Shown here one piece after another: positions 10,117 through 19,527 of a stretch of DNA of 64,000 bases. The DNA comes from Hondaea fermentalgiana. Lineage: Eukaryota; Sar; Bigyra; Thraustochytrida; Thraustochytriidae. The position numbers and the translations under genes are program-made. The stretch spans positions 605,063-669,062 of the forward strand of contig NPFB01000005.1 in NCBI GenBank assembly GCA_014084085.1, given 5' to 3'. Numbering within the stretch: position 1 is the first letter of the stretch; every line of letters starts with the position of its first letter. Below the pieces are notes generated by a model. That model did no database searches and was not told the origin of the DNA. It saw only the letters and a program-made list of their open reading frames with translations.

Positions 10117-10962
10117 TTATGTTTGTTGTTCTTCAGATACACAATATCGGGCGCACCCGCCCCCGCTCACAAGTCGGAGCGCACCGTTATACCGCAAGAC
10201 CTGGAGCGCGCTCTTCATGACGTTCAGGTCCACGCCTTCGCGGCCTGCTTGCGCGAAAACGTCTTCTCGCGACACAAACTGGACTCCGCGCGTCTCTTCG
10301 AGCTCTTGGTCTCGCCACTGCAAAACTTGGTCTCGGACGCTCACGCTCTGCTTTCCGCGAGGAATAGCAAGTGTCTCTCGTTTGTAGGCGAAGGCAGCGT
10401 TGACCACGCTCACCGCGGCTTCTACCTTTTCCACAGTGAGCCTGCCGCGCATGTACTTGGGCACGGCAGCGAGCTGCTCCTTGGACGGCGCGGACACTTG
10501 CACTTCGCCAGTCTCTGCGTCCACGACCGTGCCGCACATTTCTGGGCCCTTGGCACTTCCTTCCTCGCCTTCACTCTCGCCGTTGTCATCCTGCGGGTCC
10601 ACGTCGTCGTCGGCCCCCAGGTGGTGGTCCTCGTCCCGGTCCCCCTCGTTTTCGCTGGCCGCGGGGTCGGGCTTGTACGTGCGCCTGAGCTCCTCTGCGC
10701 GCTCGGCCTGCGCTGCCAGTTCTGCTGCGAGCGCCTGGGCCTCTTCTGCGAGCTCCAGCTCCGCGTCTACGTTGTCCTCGAGCCTGGCCAGGCGCGCCTC
10801 GACGCCGTCCACCGCGCCCGCGAGGCGTTGCAGCGCCGCGGGTTGGGCGTCCGCCCCGGCCAGCAGGCACAGCGCCTGCAGCTCGCCGACCTCGCGCGCC
10901 AGCCGCGTCGCCACGGCCTCGAACGCCTCGCTGGCCACGCGCGCCTCGCCCAAGAGGCTCAT
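10117..10962 (-). CDS. SKA1: spindle and kinetochore-associated protein 1 (SKA1) homologue
   Basis: A 281-aa protein from the ATG at 10960-10962; the frame stays open upstream, but that part is not SKA-like. Residues about 1-110 are heptad-rich helices, as in the SKA1 oligomerisation region. An acidic disordered linker follows. The last 130 residues match the SKA1 microtubule-binding winged-helix domain: VPKYMRGRLTVEKVEAAVS, then FVSREDVFAQ, then LQVLRYNGALRLVSGGG and ARYCV. In animals SKA1 works with SKA2 and SKA3 to couple kinetochores to depolymerising microtubule ends. The call rests on the PKYMRGR motif and the LR...R.GGG.RY ending. Confidence 0.85.
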   Translation of the reverse strand: MSLLGEARVASEAFEAVATRLAREVGELQALCLLAGADAQPAALQRLAGAVDGVEARLARLEDNVDAELELAEEAQALAAELAAQAERAEELRRTYKPDPAASENEGDRDEDHHLGADDDVDPQDDNGESEGEEGSAKGPEMCGTVVDAETGEVQVSAPSKEQLAAVPKYMRGRLTVEKVEAAVSVVNAAFAYKRETLAIPRGKQSVSVRDQVLQWRDQELEETRGVQFVSREDVFAQAGREGVDLNVMKSALQVLRYNGALRLVSGGGCARYCVSEEQQT

Positions 10963-11478
10963 CCTCGCGCGCCCTCGCCTCGCGCGCCGGCGGTTATCGA
11001 GTTCTGCGCCCCGGGTCGTCGAGGTGATGCAATTCTGCCATGGTCGCCTTCGACGAGTCCTCGCGAAAGCCAGACAAGCGCAGCAGCCCACGCAAGCTAC
11101 GAGGTCGCCAAGCCCAATCGTGGCCGGGCGGGCAAGAACAGCCTCGACCGCCGCCCAGAAACACAAGTTCTGCGACCCCGGTCGTCGAGGTGCTTCATTC
11201 TGCCACCAATGGCCAGTAATGAGTTAGATGGTCACCTTCGACGTCCTTGTGAGCCTAGAGTAGCCCAGTATACGCGAGCTATACGAGGTCTGTCTATTCT
11301 AGGTCACCAATCCCGATCGTCGCCGTCGCCGCGAGCAAAACCAGCATCGAGCGCCGCCCAGACCGCGCTTGCTACGCGACGCGACGCAGGGACCCGGTCC
11401 CCGCCCGCCAACGCGACTCGAGGCGAGACGTTCGCTGGTGAGGCTCCCTTGCCCACTTATCCTTTGGGGAGGAGAAAG
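10963..11478. repeat. divergent promoter region containing a diverged ~170-bp tandem duplication
   Basis: Copy 1 begins at 11001 with GTTCTGCGCCCCGGGTCGTC. Copy 2 begins at 11167 with GTTCTGCGACCCCGGTCGTC and runs to about 11365. Both continue through ATGGTC(A/G)CCTTCGACG, ...ACGAGGTC... and end near GCCGCCCAGA. Both lie between the divergent starts of SKA1 and the cytochrome b5 fusion gene. Confidence 0.7.
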
Positions 11479-12876
11479 ATGCCCTGGGTGGCGGCCAACA
11501 ACAGGCACTCGACGCGGGCGCAGATACAGCTGCGCGTGGTGAACGCGGAGCAAGCGCGCCTGCATGAGGATGACGCGCAAAATGCAGCCATGAGGCAGGC
11601 TGCCAAGGATACACAGCTAGGATACATGGCTGAGAAGGCCTTTCGCGAGCTCGCCAAGACTGGCGCCGAGCCGAATCCGGAGGCGCCGTCCATCCTCGTC
11701 TTTGCCCGCACGCATCCGCAATTCGTGCTTCGTGTTAAACCCAGTGCAGCACTCCCAGAAGACTCCATCTGTCTCGATGATCCGCAGTGCAGAAACTTTG
11801 AGGTGGTCGTCGGCGAAGACCGCTTCCCATGGTCCAGATATGACGCCGCGGATGAGGCCGAAGTTGCCCCGTTGCAGCAAGTTCTCGTCGAAGTGCGTCC
11901 GCGCAATGAGGCCACTGACGAGACAATCGTCCTTGAACGAGCAGATATCCGCACTGTTCTCAGCAAAGCTCTCTTCCAGCAAATCATCACCAATCATGAA
12001 CGCATCCATCTCGCAGTGAAAGGCACGGAAATCTGGGTCTACATCAAGGAAGTTGTCATCGAAGAGGATCCTCAGGAAGACGAAGAAAAGGATCTCTTCC
12101 TGCCAGACATTGTACGTGGTCGCGTCGAAACGACCACGCAATGGCACATCGAGCAAGGACGATCCACACATTTCGAACTCAAGGGAGATTTTCGTCCCTT
12201 TGAAAGAAAACCGCCGACAAATATTGTCCATGTGACGTGCAGTGACGACGAATATTTTCCGGTCAAGAAGCGTTTGCTACAGCCTTGCATTGCTCTCGCG
12301 CGAACTGTGCTCTCGCCGAACACCGAGTCTATTACGGTCGACCTCGACTGCTGTCTCTTTGACAAAGTTCTCATCTACCTCGAGGCAGAGGCCAAAGGTC
12401 TCGACTACGAGATCGATCTTCACGAGGCTGACGAGCTCTTGCCTGCTGCGAAAAAGCTTCGTCTGATTGGATTGCAACGGGTTTGTGAAAAGGTGCGCGA
12501 TGACTTTTCCAACTCGCTCAGACTCGACGGCATCTCTTTCGAGGAGGTCAAGCGTCGCAACGCCGAGGGGGAGCTGCTCTTGATCATCGATAATCAAGTT
12601 TGCGACGTCACTGACTGGCTCGAGCTTCACCCTGGCGGCAACACCATTATTCCGGAGCAGGCCCTCAATGTCGATGCAACTGTCCTCTTCGAAGTCTATC
12701 ACGCATCACGGGAGTCCTTTCTTTTTCTCAAACAGCTTTTCATCGGACCTTTGCTCGAGGAAGATCACGCCAAAGTTCCACCGCCTCAGCACACAGAATA
12801 CACCGAGCCTTCGGAGTCCTTTTTGGCGCAATTTCGCGAGTTCATGGGCCAAATCAAGCAATTCAAAAGCTTTTAG
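11479..12876 (+). CDS. BTB/SKP1-like plus cytochrome b5 heme-binding domain protein
   Basis: 465 aa from the ATG at 11479; an in-frame ATG at 11209 is possible but lies in the duplicated promoter DNA. Residues about 250-345 look like a BTB/SKP1 fold (VHVTCSDDEYFPVKKRLL through DELLPAAKKLRLIGLQRVCE). Residues about 350-430 are a cytochrome b5 domain (ISFEEVKRRNAEGELLLIID, LELHPGGNTII, EVYHASRES). The axial histidines are His384 in HPGG and His408, the usual 24 apart. No membrane anchor follows, so a soluble heme protein is expected. BTB/SKP1 folds usually serve ubiquitin ligases or oligomerisation; joining them to a heme domain suggests redox- or heme-dependent protein interaction, which is inference. 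The N-terminal 240 residues are unassigned. Confidence 0.8.
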   Translation: MPWVAANNRHSTRAQIQLRVVNAEQARLHEDDAQNAAMRQAAKDTQLGYMAEKAFRELAKTGAEPNPEAPSILVFARTHPQFVLRVKPSAALPEDSICLDDPQCRNFEVVVGEDRFPWSRYDAADEAEVAPLQQVLVEVRPRNEATDETIVLERADIRTVLSKALFQQIITNHERIHLAVKGTEIWVYIKEVVIEEDPQEDEEKDLFLPDIVRGRVETTTQWHIEQGRSTHFELKGDFRPFERKPPTNIVHVTCSDDEYFPVKKRLLQPCIALARTVLSPNTESITVDLDCCLFDKVLIYLEAEAKGLDYEIDLHEADELLPAAKKLRLIGLQRVCEKVRDDFSNSLRLDGISFEEVKRRNAEGELLLIIDNQVCDVTDWLELHPGGNTIIPEQALNVDATVLFEVYHASRESFLFLKQLFIGPLLEEDHAKVPPPQHTEYTEPSESFLAQFREFMGQIKQFKSF

Positions 12877-12970
12877 CTTGACAAAAAAGCAAGGATCAGA
12901 TCTGTTGCTGCACATTACTCCTTTTCGCCTCTTCCGGAATCACATAAACTAGACCCAGTACCATGAGCGC

Positions 12971-13001
<31 letters not shown>
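12971..13001 (+). repeat. (CAA)n trinucleotide run
   Basis: About ten ACA units lie in the 156-bp gap between the convergent cytochrome b5 fusion and EF-hand/IQ genes. They are outside the coding frames. Confidence 0.9.
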
Positions 13002-13032
13002 GATCATAATTTCCAAGGTTAATTTACACCGT

Positions 13033-16000
13033 TCACTGCGCTAAGCTCACGAGCCCTGTGAGTGGGTTGGCACGCAGCCGTCCGACGGCGTGGAGAAGAT
13101 ATCGTCGAAGTTCGTCTCCAGACTTTGCCGTGTCGACCGCAATCGTTCCCCGTAACTCCTGAAAAGGCGGGGTCGAATTCACCATTTTCACCTGCGCCCG
13201 ACCGGGCTTCGTCTCACTCCAATGCAGCCAGCACACGTAGCCCCCAGGACACCCTTTGTATAGCACGAGGGATCCATCAACGTTCTCAATCAGACGCGAT
13301 GCTGCGTGCAAACGTACCACGGTTTCGTCGACGGGGCGTGAACCCCTGCTTTCATTCCCCTTCGAAGTGATATTGCAAAGCGTTCGCTTTCGCTTACCTG
13401 CTCGCATACGCTCAAGCCTCGAACGCAAGGTGCCGGAGCAATGCGCGAGCCGGATTGCGAGTCCTCGTGCATCGAGAATGCGGTACACGGCATGATCTCC
13501 TCGAGGAACGGTGCGAACAAGAACTTGTCTCGGGCCGTAACGAAAGAGCGTGGTGCCCATGTCATCACCCATCGCGGTGGCACCTTGAAAGACGCGCAAC
13601 TCGCGCAAAGCAAAATGTATAATCATGTCCTCGCAGTCCCGATTCGACTTGTCCGAGAGGTTGACGTCAATTAATTCTCGCAAGAGACTTGGTGTGCTGA
13701 TTCCTGCGCTCGTCTCCACAAACGCTCGCACTGCTGCGGCGGCAGTGTTGTCAATGAATCGCACTTGTGGCCACGATACGTTTTGATTGACAAACTCTGC
13801 TGTGAAACGATTTCTTTGCATACGCTGCGGACAATTCGTAGATTTTTTACACGCACGCACCACGCCTGCCAAAAGGCTAACTTCCGCACAAACGGGAGCT
13901 TGTTGACCATTCTTCGTTTTCTCTGTGGGAATCAAATCATCTGCAGAATGCAAATTTTCAGAAGGCAAGATTTGCGCAGCGGCATCCACGAGAGCTTGCA
14001 TTGACGCTGTCGTAAGTTGCTCGCCCGAAGATTCCAACGCCAAGGCATTGGCGTGGCGAAGTGCGCCAAAGATCCAGCGCGCGTGCGGATCGCCATGCCG
14101 CCCACTATCGCCAAGGTAAATCACGAGTGGACGTGGGCGTACTGTTTCGAGAGTGATGAGCAGAGCAGCGGCTATATCCTGTGTGAGGTTGTGCGGTAGT
14201 TCCCAATAGAGAGCAGCGGCGCGGTCGAGCCACCACTGCATGACTTCACCAATATTAGCCACGTCTGGGGCGTCCACAGGAGGAATGAATGCCCAGAAAT
14301 TTCCAGGCATTGAGCGTCGCAAGAATGATTCCACACTCTTGCCCCGGGAGCCAACGCCTAGAACGAGAAGTGGCGTTGGCCGTTCAAGCAGTCTTTTTTC
14401 CCTCGTGTCGAATAGCTGAGATGAACGAATATCGCAAAGTGCTTCATCTGCGCTCTCTGCAAACCATGCAAGCCGTAAGCGGGCCTGCCACGATCGAAAT
14501 GAGTTCGCAATCAGAGTCGCGGCGCTGTGCTCTTGACGCAATTTCTCTTTCAGGGCTTTTCTTCGAAGATCCCGTTGCTCAGTTCTGTACTTGGCTTCTT
14601 CGGCCTTGATGCGAGCGCGCTCTTCCGCGCGCTTACGTTTCGCCTCTTTGTTGCACTGATCTCGCTCTCTCGTTTCCTGTCGCGCCATTTCGAGTTCCTC
14701 GTGCTGGTTTTGCAAAATCTCTCGATTTCGCATGGCCTGCTCCTTGAGGACGCGCAGCGACGCGACTAATGCCAGCTCCTGCTCTCGGAGACACCCAATT
14801 GCTGAATCTGCTTCACGAATGGAGTCTTTCAGACTTTTCAAGATTGCCTCATGGCGCTTTGCATTTGATTCCGTGTACTCAAAATGGGCCGTCTTGGCCA
14901 CGCGAGGACTGCTTGGCGTCTGTGCATGAAACGCCTTGAACTCAGTCTCAAGATTAAGGCGATCATCGAGTAGTGTTTGTATTCGCTTTCGCGTTCGACC
15001 AAGCTTTCGCGCAACACCATTGAACTCGACAAGCCACGCGGGCTCGTCGCCTTGCTTTTCTCCCATAATTTCGTCTTGAAAAACGACTTCTTTATCGTTG
15101 TCCCTTTCGGCCTTCTCTAGGACAAGCTTTTCCGCGCAATCCTTTTGTTCTTCTGTCGTTGCAGGCGGCGGTTCACTCTCGTTGTTCGTCAGTCGACGCC
15201 AGCGAGTGCGTCGCTTGCTGTGACACTTCTTCGCGTTTTCGCACAGCATGTTAAATGCCGTGTACGAAACGCATCCCGCGCGCTGCGGGTCGACTTGCTC
15301 AAGAATCCAGTTGACATGTTCGTGCGAGTCAATAGAAAAAGGCAACAATAGAAGTTTGAGACCCCGCAAGAACTCCTTGTACGTCAATAGACCATCGCCG
15401 TCTGCGTCCTGACGCCGAAAACAGTGCACATTGTGCTGACACACCGTCACCTTGGCAAGTTTGGGCATCATTTCGCGCGAGAGCATCTCGTCCTCTTGTT
15501 CTTTGTTCTTGACTTGTTCGCGAAGGTCTTCGAGCTCCTTCCATCTGACAAAAGGGCCTTTCACGCGTCGCACACCATGTCGGTGCTCCTCTTCAAGAAT
15601 AGCGCGGCGAGCTCGCTGTATAGAGCTTTCTGACTCCATATCCAGGAGCGGGCGTAAGATTGCGCGTCCCTCTGCAGTATCCGGAAGCGGCAGACTTTTT
15701 CGCTCCAAGAAGGGATTTCGATGGAGTGAATCGACGTCTAGTATTTCTGCGAGGCGTGGAAGACGAGCGGCAAAGTCTAAATCGGAAGGCAATTCCAGCA
15801 AGATGTTGCGTCCATTCCACAAAAAGGGTTCGCGGCGCGATTTGCTGCTCCCTGAACCTTTTTCTAAATTTGCATCACAGATATTGTTCACCGCACTCAC
15901 TGTGACGTTGCGAAGCAAATCAGCAAGCTGCAACAGATTGTTCACGTCAACTTCGTCTTGATCTTGACTTGGACTTGATGCAAGTGGGAGACTCATTTTG

Positions 16001-16425
16001 CGTAGCCGCGCAAGATAATCCTCGCGCAAAAGAAGCTGGGCCTTGATGCTCCATTCGTCTGTATCGTCGAGACGATCCCAAGGTTCCCTCGCTGCACCTT
16101 CATATTTGAGCTTGATCGGATGATCGCTGTCCACAATCTTGAGCGGTGCTGCCATTTGCACTCGTTCAAGATTGCGAGGCCTTCCACCCATGGATAATGG
16201 CAAGAAGACGCCCTCAAAGAGCTCCCCGGTGCTCTTGGTAGCTGTACATGGCTTCGCATCCTTTGCGTCGCGAAGTCTACGTTTTGGCCTCGGCCTTTTC
16301 GTCGCAGCGGCTACGCTGCTCATGGTTTTTGAGGCTGATCTTGTGGTTTTCACCAAACCAAGAGGCTTGTCTTTTCTGCTTGACATCTTTCTGCCTGCGC
16401 AACCCAATTCTCGGTAACGGATCAT
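13033..16425 (-). CDS. large EF-hand, coiled-coil, IQ and P-loop-like orphan protein
   Basis: 1130 aa from the ATG at 16423-16425; a second ATG 13 codons in (16384-16386) is equally plausible. Basic N-terminus. A canonical EF-hand lies near residue 335 (DADGDGLLTYKEF) and a degenerate partner follows (VDPQRAGCVSYTAF). Residues about 500-620 are Glu/Lys/Arg-rich coiled coil leading into an IQ-like motif (ATLIANSFRSWQARLRLAWF). After it comes LLVLGVGSRGKS, close to a Walker A P-loop, and a predicted alpha/beta region (RPRPLVIYLGDSG). The last 200 residues are globular-looking with no family I recognise. A calcium-regulated nucleotide-binding protein is a hypothesis only. Confidence 0.75.
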   Translation of the reverse strand: MIRYRELGCAGRKMSSRKDKPLGLVKTTRSASKTMSSVAAATKRPRPKRRLRDAKDAKPCTATKSTGELFEGVFLPLSMGGRPRNLERVQMAAPLKIVDSDHPIKLKYEGAAREPWDRLDDTDEWSIKAQLLLREDYLARLRKMSLPLASSPSQDQDEVDVNNLLQLADLLRNVTVSAVNNICDANLEKGSGSSKSRREPFLWNGRNILLELPSDLDFAARLPRLAEILDVDSLHRNPFLERKSLPLPDTAEGRAILRPLLDMESESSIQRARRAILEEEHRHGVRRVKGPFVRWKELEDLREQVKNKEQEDEMLSREMMPKLAKVTVCQHNVHCFRRQDADGDGLLTYKEFLRGLKLLLLPFSIDSHEHVNWILEQVDPQRAGCVSYTAFNMLCENAKKCHSKRRTRWRRLTNNESEPPPATTEEQKDCAEKLVLEKAERDNDKEVVFQDEIMGEKQGDEPAWLVEFNGVARKLGRTRKRIQTLLDDRLNLETEFKAFHAQTPSSPRVAKTAHFEYTESNAKRHEAILKSLKDSIREADSAIGCLREQELALVASLRVLKEQAMRNREILQNQHEELEMARQETRERDQCNKEAKRKRAEERARIKAEEAKYRTEQRDLRRKALKEKLRQEHSAATLIANSFRSWQARLRLAWFAESADEALCDIRSSQLFDTREKRLLERPTPLLVLGVGSRGKSVESFLRRSMPGNFWAFIPPVDAPDVANIGEVMQWWLDRAAALYWELPHNLTQDIAAALLITLETVRPRPLVIYLGDSGRHGDPHARWIFGALRHANALALESSGEQLTTASMQALVDAAAQILPSENLHSADDLIPTEKTKNGQQAPVCAEVSLLAGVVRACKKSTNCPQRMQRNRFTAEFVNQNVSWPQVRFIDNTAAAAVRAFVETSAGISTPSLLRELIDVNLSDKSNRDCEDMIIHFALRELRVFQGATAMGDDMGTTLFRYGPRQVLVRTVPRGDHAVYRILDARGLAIRLAHCSGTLRSRLERMRAGKRKRTLCNITSKGNESRGSRPVDETVVRLHAASRLIENVDGSLVLYKGCPGGYVCWLHWSETKPGRAQVKMVNSTPPFQELRGTIAVDTAKSGDELRRYLLHAVGRLRANPLTGLVSLAQ

Positions 16426-16754
16426 TTTGACTGATGTTTTGGGCTACGTGTGAGGCGCTCCCGGCTATGGATTGCAACTTATGAAGCCATGCAAAATAAG
16501 AAAAGCATAGACATGGCTTGCACTGCTTACGTTGTGCTGTGCGGCAGCGCTTTATCGTCATCATCATCATCATTTTCGTTTTTGGATTGCTGTTTTGTTA
16601 GTCACCCAAATTTTAGGTTACCCTTGCACACGAAGATCGACGAGGATGACGACCATCATCAATCTTCAAGTTCGTTGTCGGGGCTAGGCCTAGCACAGCA
16701 AAGCACAGAAGAGGAGGCAGTAGAGCGCGCGTGGACTCCGCTCCACGTGCCAGA
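16426..16754. promoter_or_regulatory. divergent promoter region (EF-hand/IQ gene and glucuronokinase fusion)
   Basis: These 329 bp separate two divergent ATGs. They contain a short TCA/TCG run at about 16557-16575 and ATC/GAC-rich sequence. I see no TATA box. Frames that run through it start at non-ATG codons. Confidence 0.45.
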
Positions 16755-18848
16755 ATGATTTGCGTACTTCTAGTTGCCGGTGTAGGAAACTCCCTCGAGG
16801 AGGAACTCTTGTCTGATGAGAAGCTCCGCGGCATCCCCAGGGCCTTGCTGCCCGTGGCCGGCAAGCCGATGCTTAGCTGGTGGTGGAGCTCCATCATGAC
16901 CACGAGAGAGATTGTTTCCGTTTACCTTGTGTGCAACGCTAGCAACTACAAGCCTTTCGAACGCTGGGCCACAGCAAACGGATTGCCAGCCTCGAACGTT
17001 GTCAACAATGGTGTCACCTCGGCGGAAAATGCCCTCGGCGCAGCACGCGACCTCGAGCTTGCTTTGCGCAGAGCCACATCTGACGGCATTTCGCCCAAGG
17101 AGGTCTGCGTCATTGCGGGCGATTCACTCTTTTTCAAGGAGTTCGACTTGCCCCAAGTCATCGCATGTTATCGTCGCTTGCAAAAACGTGAAGAATCCGA
17201 ACAAAAACGGGCCGCTGACGAGCGTTCTGACAACGACGCAGCAAGTAGCCCGCGTCCGCGCGCTTCATCTGGGGGCTCGCAGCTTTTTGCCTCGCGTGCG
17301 TCTCTTGTGCTCTACTACAAGCTTCCGCCTGGCGAAGAGGCCTCCAAAAGAGGTATTGTGTCCATTGATCCCGTCTCAAAGCGCGTCACAGACTTTGTTG
17401 AAAAACCGTCGAGCGCCACACAGAGAGACGCCGCGCAGTATGCGTGTCCTCTTTTCTACATTCTTGGGGGCGATGCCTTGACGCAGCTCAATGAGTTCTG
17501 CGCAGAATCGCAACATCGGCCTTCATACTCGTGCGGCTCCTTTCTCGAGTTTGCGCACTCTTCGTCGAATTTTTACGGTCTGCGCCTTCCTGGAGCTTTC
17601 AGTTTAGTCGGGGTCAGCGCGGGTCTCCGCGAGTATCGGGAGCTTGACCGCTGCTTCGGGGGCTCGGGGATTCCAAACGAGTCATCTTTCCATCAAGATT
17701 CTGCTGCGCACGAGAAAAGAGACGCCCACGAGACTACAGAGGCTACCACGCCTTCTTCGACGCACGATGTCTCAGACGCTGCGACAAGCGTCGAGTCAGC
17801 GCTTGGTTCAAGCTCATTGTCCCTGCCCGCGCGCAGCTATGGCATGGCATATGCGAGAACGGGGCTTCTCGGCAACCCGTCCGACGGATTTTTCGGAAAG
17901 ACGCTGGCTTGCACCATAAAGAATTTTCGCGCCCAAGTCTGGCTGGTCGAATCAGAAAAGCTGTGCATCAAACCACATCCTCTATTTGACCCAAGCGAGT
18001 TCGGCAGCATGAACGACCTGTACTCCATTGCCTTGCGCGAGGGCTACCACGGCGGTTTGCGCCTTCTCATGGCAACCTGCAAACGCTTCTTCCAACTTTG
18101 CATGGAGAATAGCATTGCGCTTCCTCGACGAAACTTTACAGTCTCCTATGACACCAATATTCCCCGACAAGTGGGCCTCAGTGGGTCGTCGGCCATCGTC
18201 ACGGCGCTGTTGCGAGCGCTCATGCTGTTCTACGGCCTCACGGACGCGGATATTCCCAAGCCACTGCAACCTGCCTTTGTGCTGAGTGTAGAAATGGAGG
18301 AGATGGGTATTCAAGCAGGTCTCCAAGACCGCGTTGTGCAGTGCTACGAAGGCGTTGTCTATATGGACTTTAGCAAGGATCTCATGGACCGCGACGGTCA
18401 TGGCATGTACGAAGTCGTTCCGCGCAGCTACATTCCTGATCGCTTTTTCATCGCGTACAGAGCCGACCCGTCCGACAGTGGCAAGATACATAGCAACGTC
18501 AAGCAGCGCTGGCTGGAAGGTGACACGCAAGTGATGGAGGCGATGGCCAAGTTTGCAAGCTTTGCTGAACGTGGCCGCGAAGCCCTTCTCTCTGGCGATC
18601 TTGATGTGTTTGGTGACCTCATGACACAAAACTTTGAATTGCGACGCGCACTCTACTCCGACGCCGTCGTTGGTCAACCAAACATTGACATGGTCGAGAT
18701 TGGCCGTCGTCACGGCTGCGCATGCAAGTTTCCTGGCAGTGGTGGCGCCATTCTTGGTCTCGCCCCCTCCCGCGATGTGTTCGCTGCGCTACGCAAGGAC
18801 TTTGAGGATAACGGCTGCGTCTTCACGGTTCTCGAACTGGCCCCTTGA
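16755..18848 (+). CDS. bifunctional nucleotidyltransferase - glucuronokinase (GHMP kinase) fusion
   Basis: 697 aa from the ATG at 16755; the open frame extends 8 codons upstream without an ATG. Residues 1-300 resemble a nucleotide-sugar pyrophosphorylase (CVLLVAGVGNSLEEEL, GIPRALLPVAGKPMLS, and VCVIAGDSLFFKEFDL as the metal-binding-like strand). Residues about 355-697 match plant glucuronokinase: ARTGLLGNPSDGFFGKTL, then NIPRQVGLSGSSAIVTALL as the GHMP ATP loop, and PGSGGAILGL at the C-terminal motif. Glucuronokinase makes glucuronate-1-phosphate, which a UTP-dependent pyrophosphorylase turns into UDP-glucuronate. The fusion could carry out both steps, like plant and bacterial FKP for fucose. 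The nucleotide specificity of the N-terminal half is inferred, and its signature loop is less canonical than the kinase half. Confidence 0.87.
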   Translation: MICVLLVAGVGNSLEEELLSDEKLRGIPRALLPVAGKPMLSWWWSSIMTTREIVSVYLVCNASNYKPFERWATANGLPASNVVNNGVTSAENALGAARDLELALRRATSDGISPKEVCVIAGDSLFFKEFDLPQVIACYRRLQKREESEQKRAADERSDNDAASSPRPRASSGGSQLFASRASLVLYYKLPPGEEASKRGIVSIDPVSKRVTDFVEKPSSATQRDAAQYACPLFYILGGDALTQLNEFCAESQHRPSYSCGSFLEFAHSSSNFYGLRLPGAFSLVGVSAGLREYRELDRCFGGSGIPNESSFHQDSAAHEKRDAHETTEATTPSSTHDVSDAATSVESALGSSSLSLPARSYGMAYARTGLLGNPSDGFFGKTLACTIKNFRAQVWLVESEKLCIKPHPLFDPSEFGSMNDLYSIALREGYHGGLRLLMATCKRFFQLCMENSIALPRRNFTVSYDTNIPRQVGLSGSSAIVTALLRALMLFYGLTDADIPKPLQPAFVLSVEMEEMGIQAGLQDRVVQCYEGVVYMDFSKDLMDRDGHGMYEVVPRSYIPDRFFIAYRADPSDSGKIHSNVKQRWLEGDTQVMEAMAKFASFAERGREALLSGDLDVFGDLMTQNFELRRALYSDAVVGQPNIDMVEIGRRHGCACKFPGSGGAILGLAPSRDVFAALRKDFEDNGCVFTVLELAP

Positions 18849-19492
18849 CCGCAGCCTGCGCATTATTGTCCATTCTTCTCCCGCGCCCCCACCCCCAAGA
18901 AAAGGAAAAACATTTTTGTTGTCGATCAGAAAAGTAGGAGCGTGCTCAATTACTTGCTCAGCTGGCCCTTCGAGAGTAGAGCCTGCACTTCGTGGCTTTC
19001 TTCCTTCCTCCTGTCTACGAGTAGGCCGAACAGAAAAGATAAGAAGCCGGGGAGTGTTTATTTTAATCCGCATCACTGATGACTGCGACGCTTGAAGACG
19101 CGCAGCCAGCCAGCCAAAGCCAAACCCACCACTGTTGGCGTCATGGAGTTCCCGGCTCGCCACCGTTGTCGAGGCTCAATTCTTTCCACCGATCGAGGCG
19201 CAGAAACTGTCCCACCCAGCCAGTCAGTCACAGTCAGTCGATGTCGGGCCTTTTTACAGTATGTACATGTCCGTTATAGGCGTTACGATTCCGATGAGTC
19301 CGAGGCCTTACTGTTAGAGTCCACTGACACATTGACGCATTCACAAAGTCACTCACAGTCAATGAGCGAGACGGGCTGGCGGGCTCGCAGTGACGCGGAG
19401 CGATTGAGGAAATGAAGGAATTGGCTGGAGAGGATGGAGCTCTTGCATTGCAACTGAGCTAAGCTGAGCTAAGCTGGGCTAGCCGCTCAGCC

Positions 19493-19527
<35 letters not shown>

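Noticed and set aside
10123..11478. 452-residue N-terminal extension of the cytochrome b5 fusion frame
   Set aside because: It is antisense to SKA1 and begins at a TTG. The upstream in-frame ATG (11209) lies in duplicated promoter DNA. I start at 11479.
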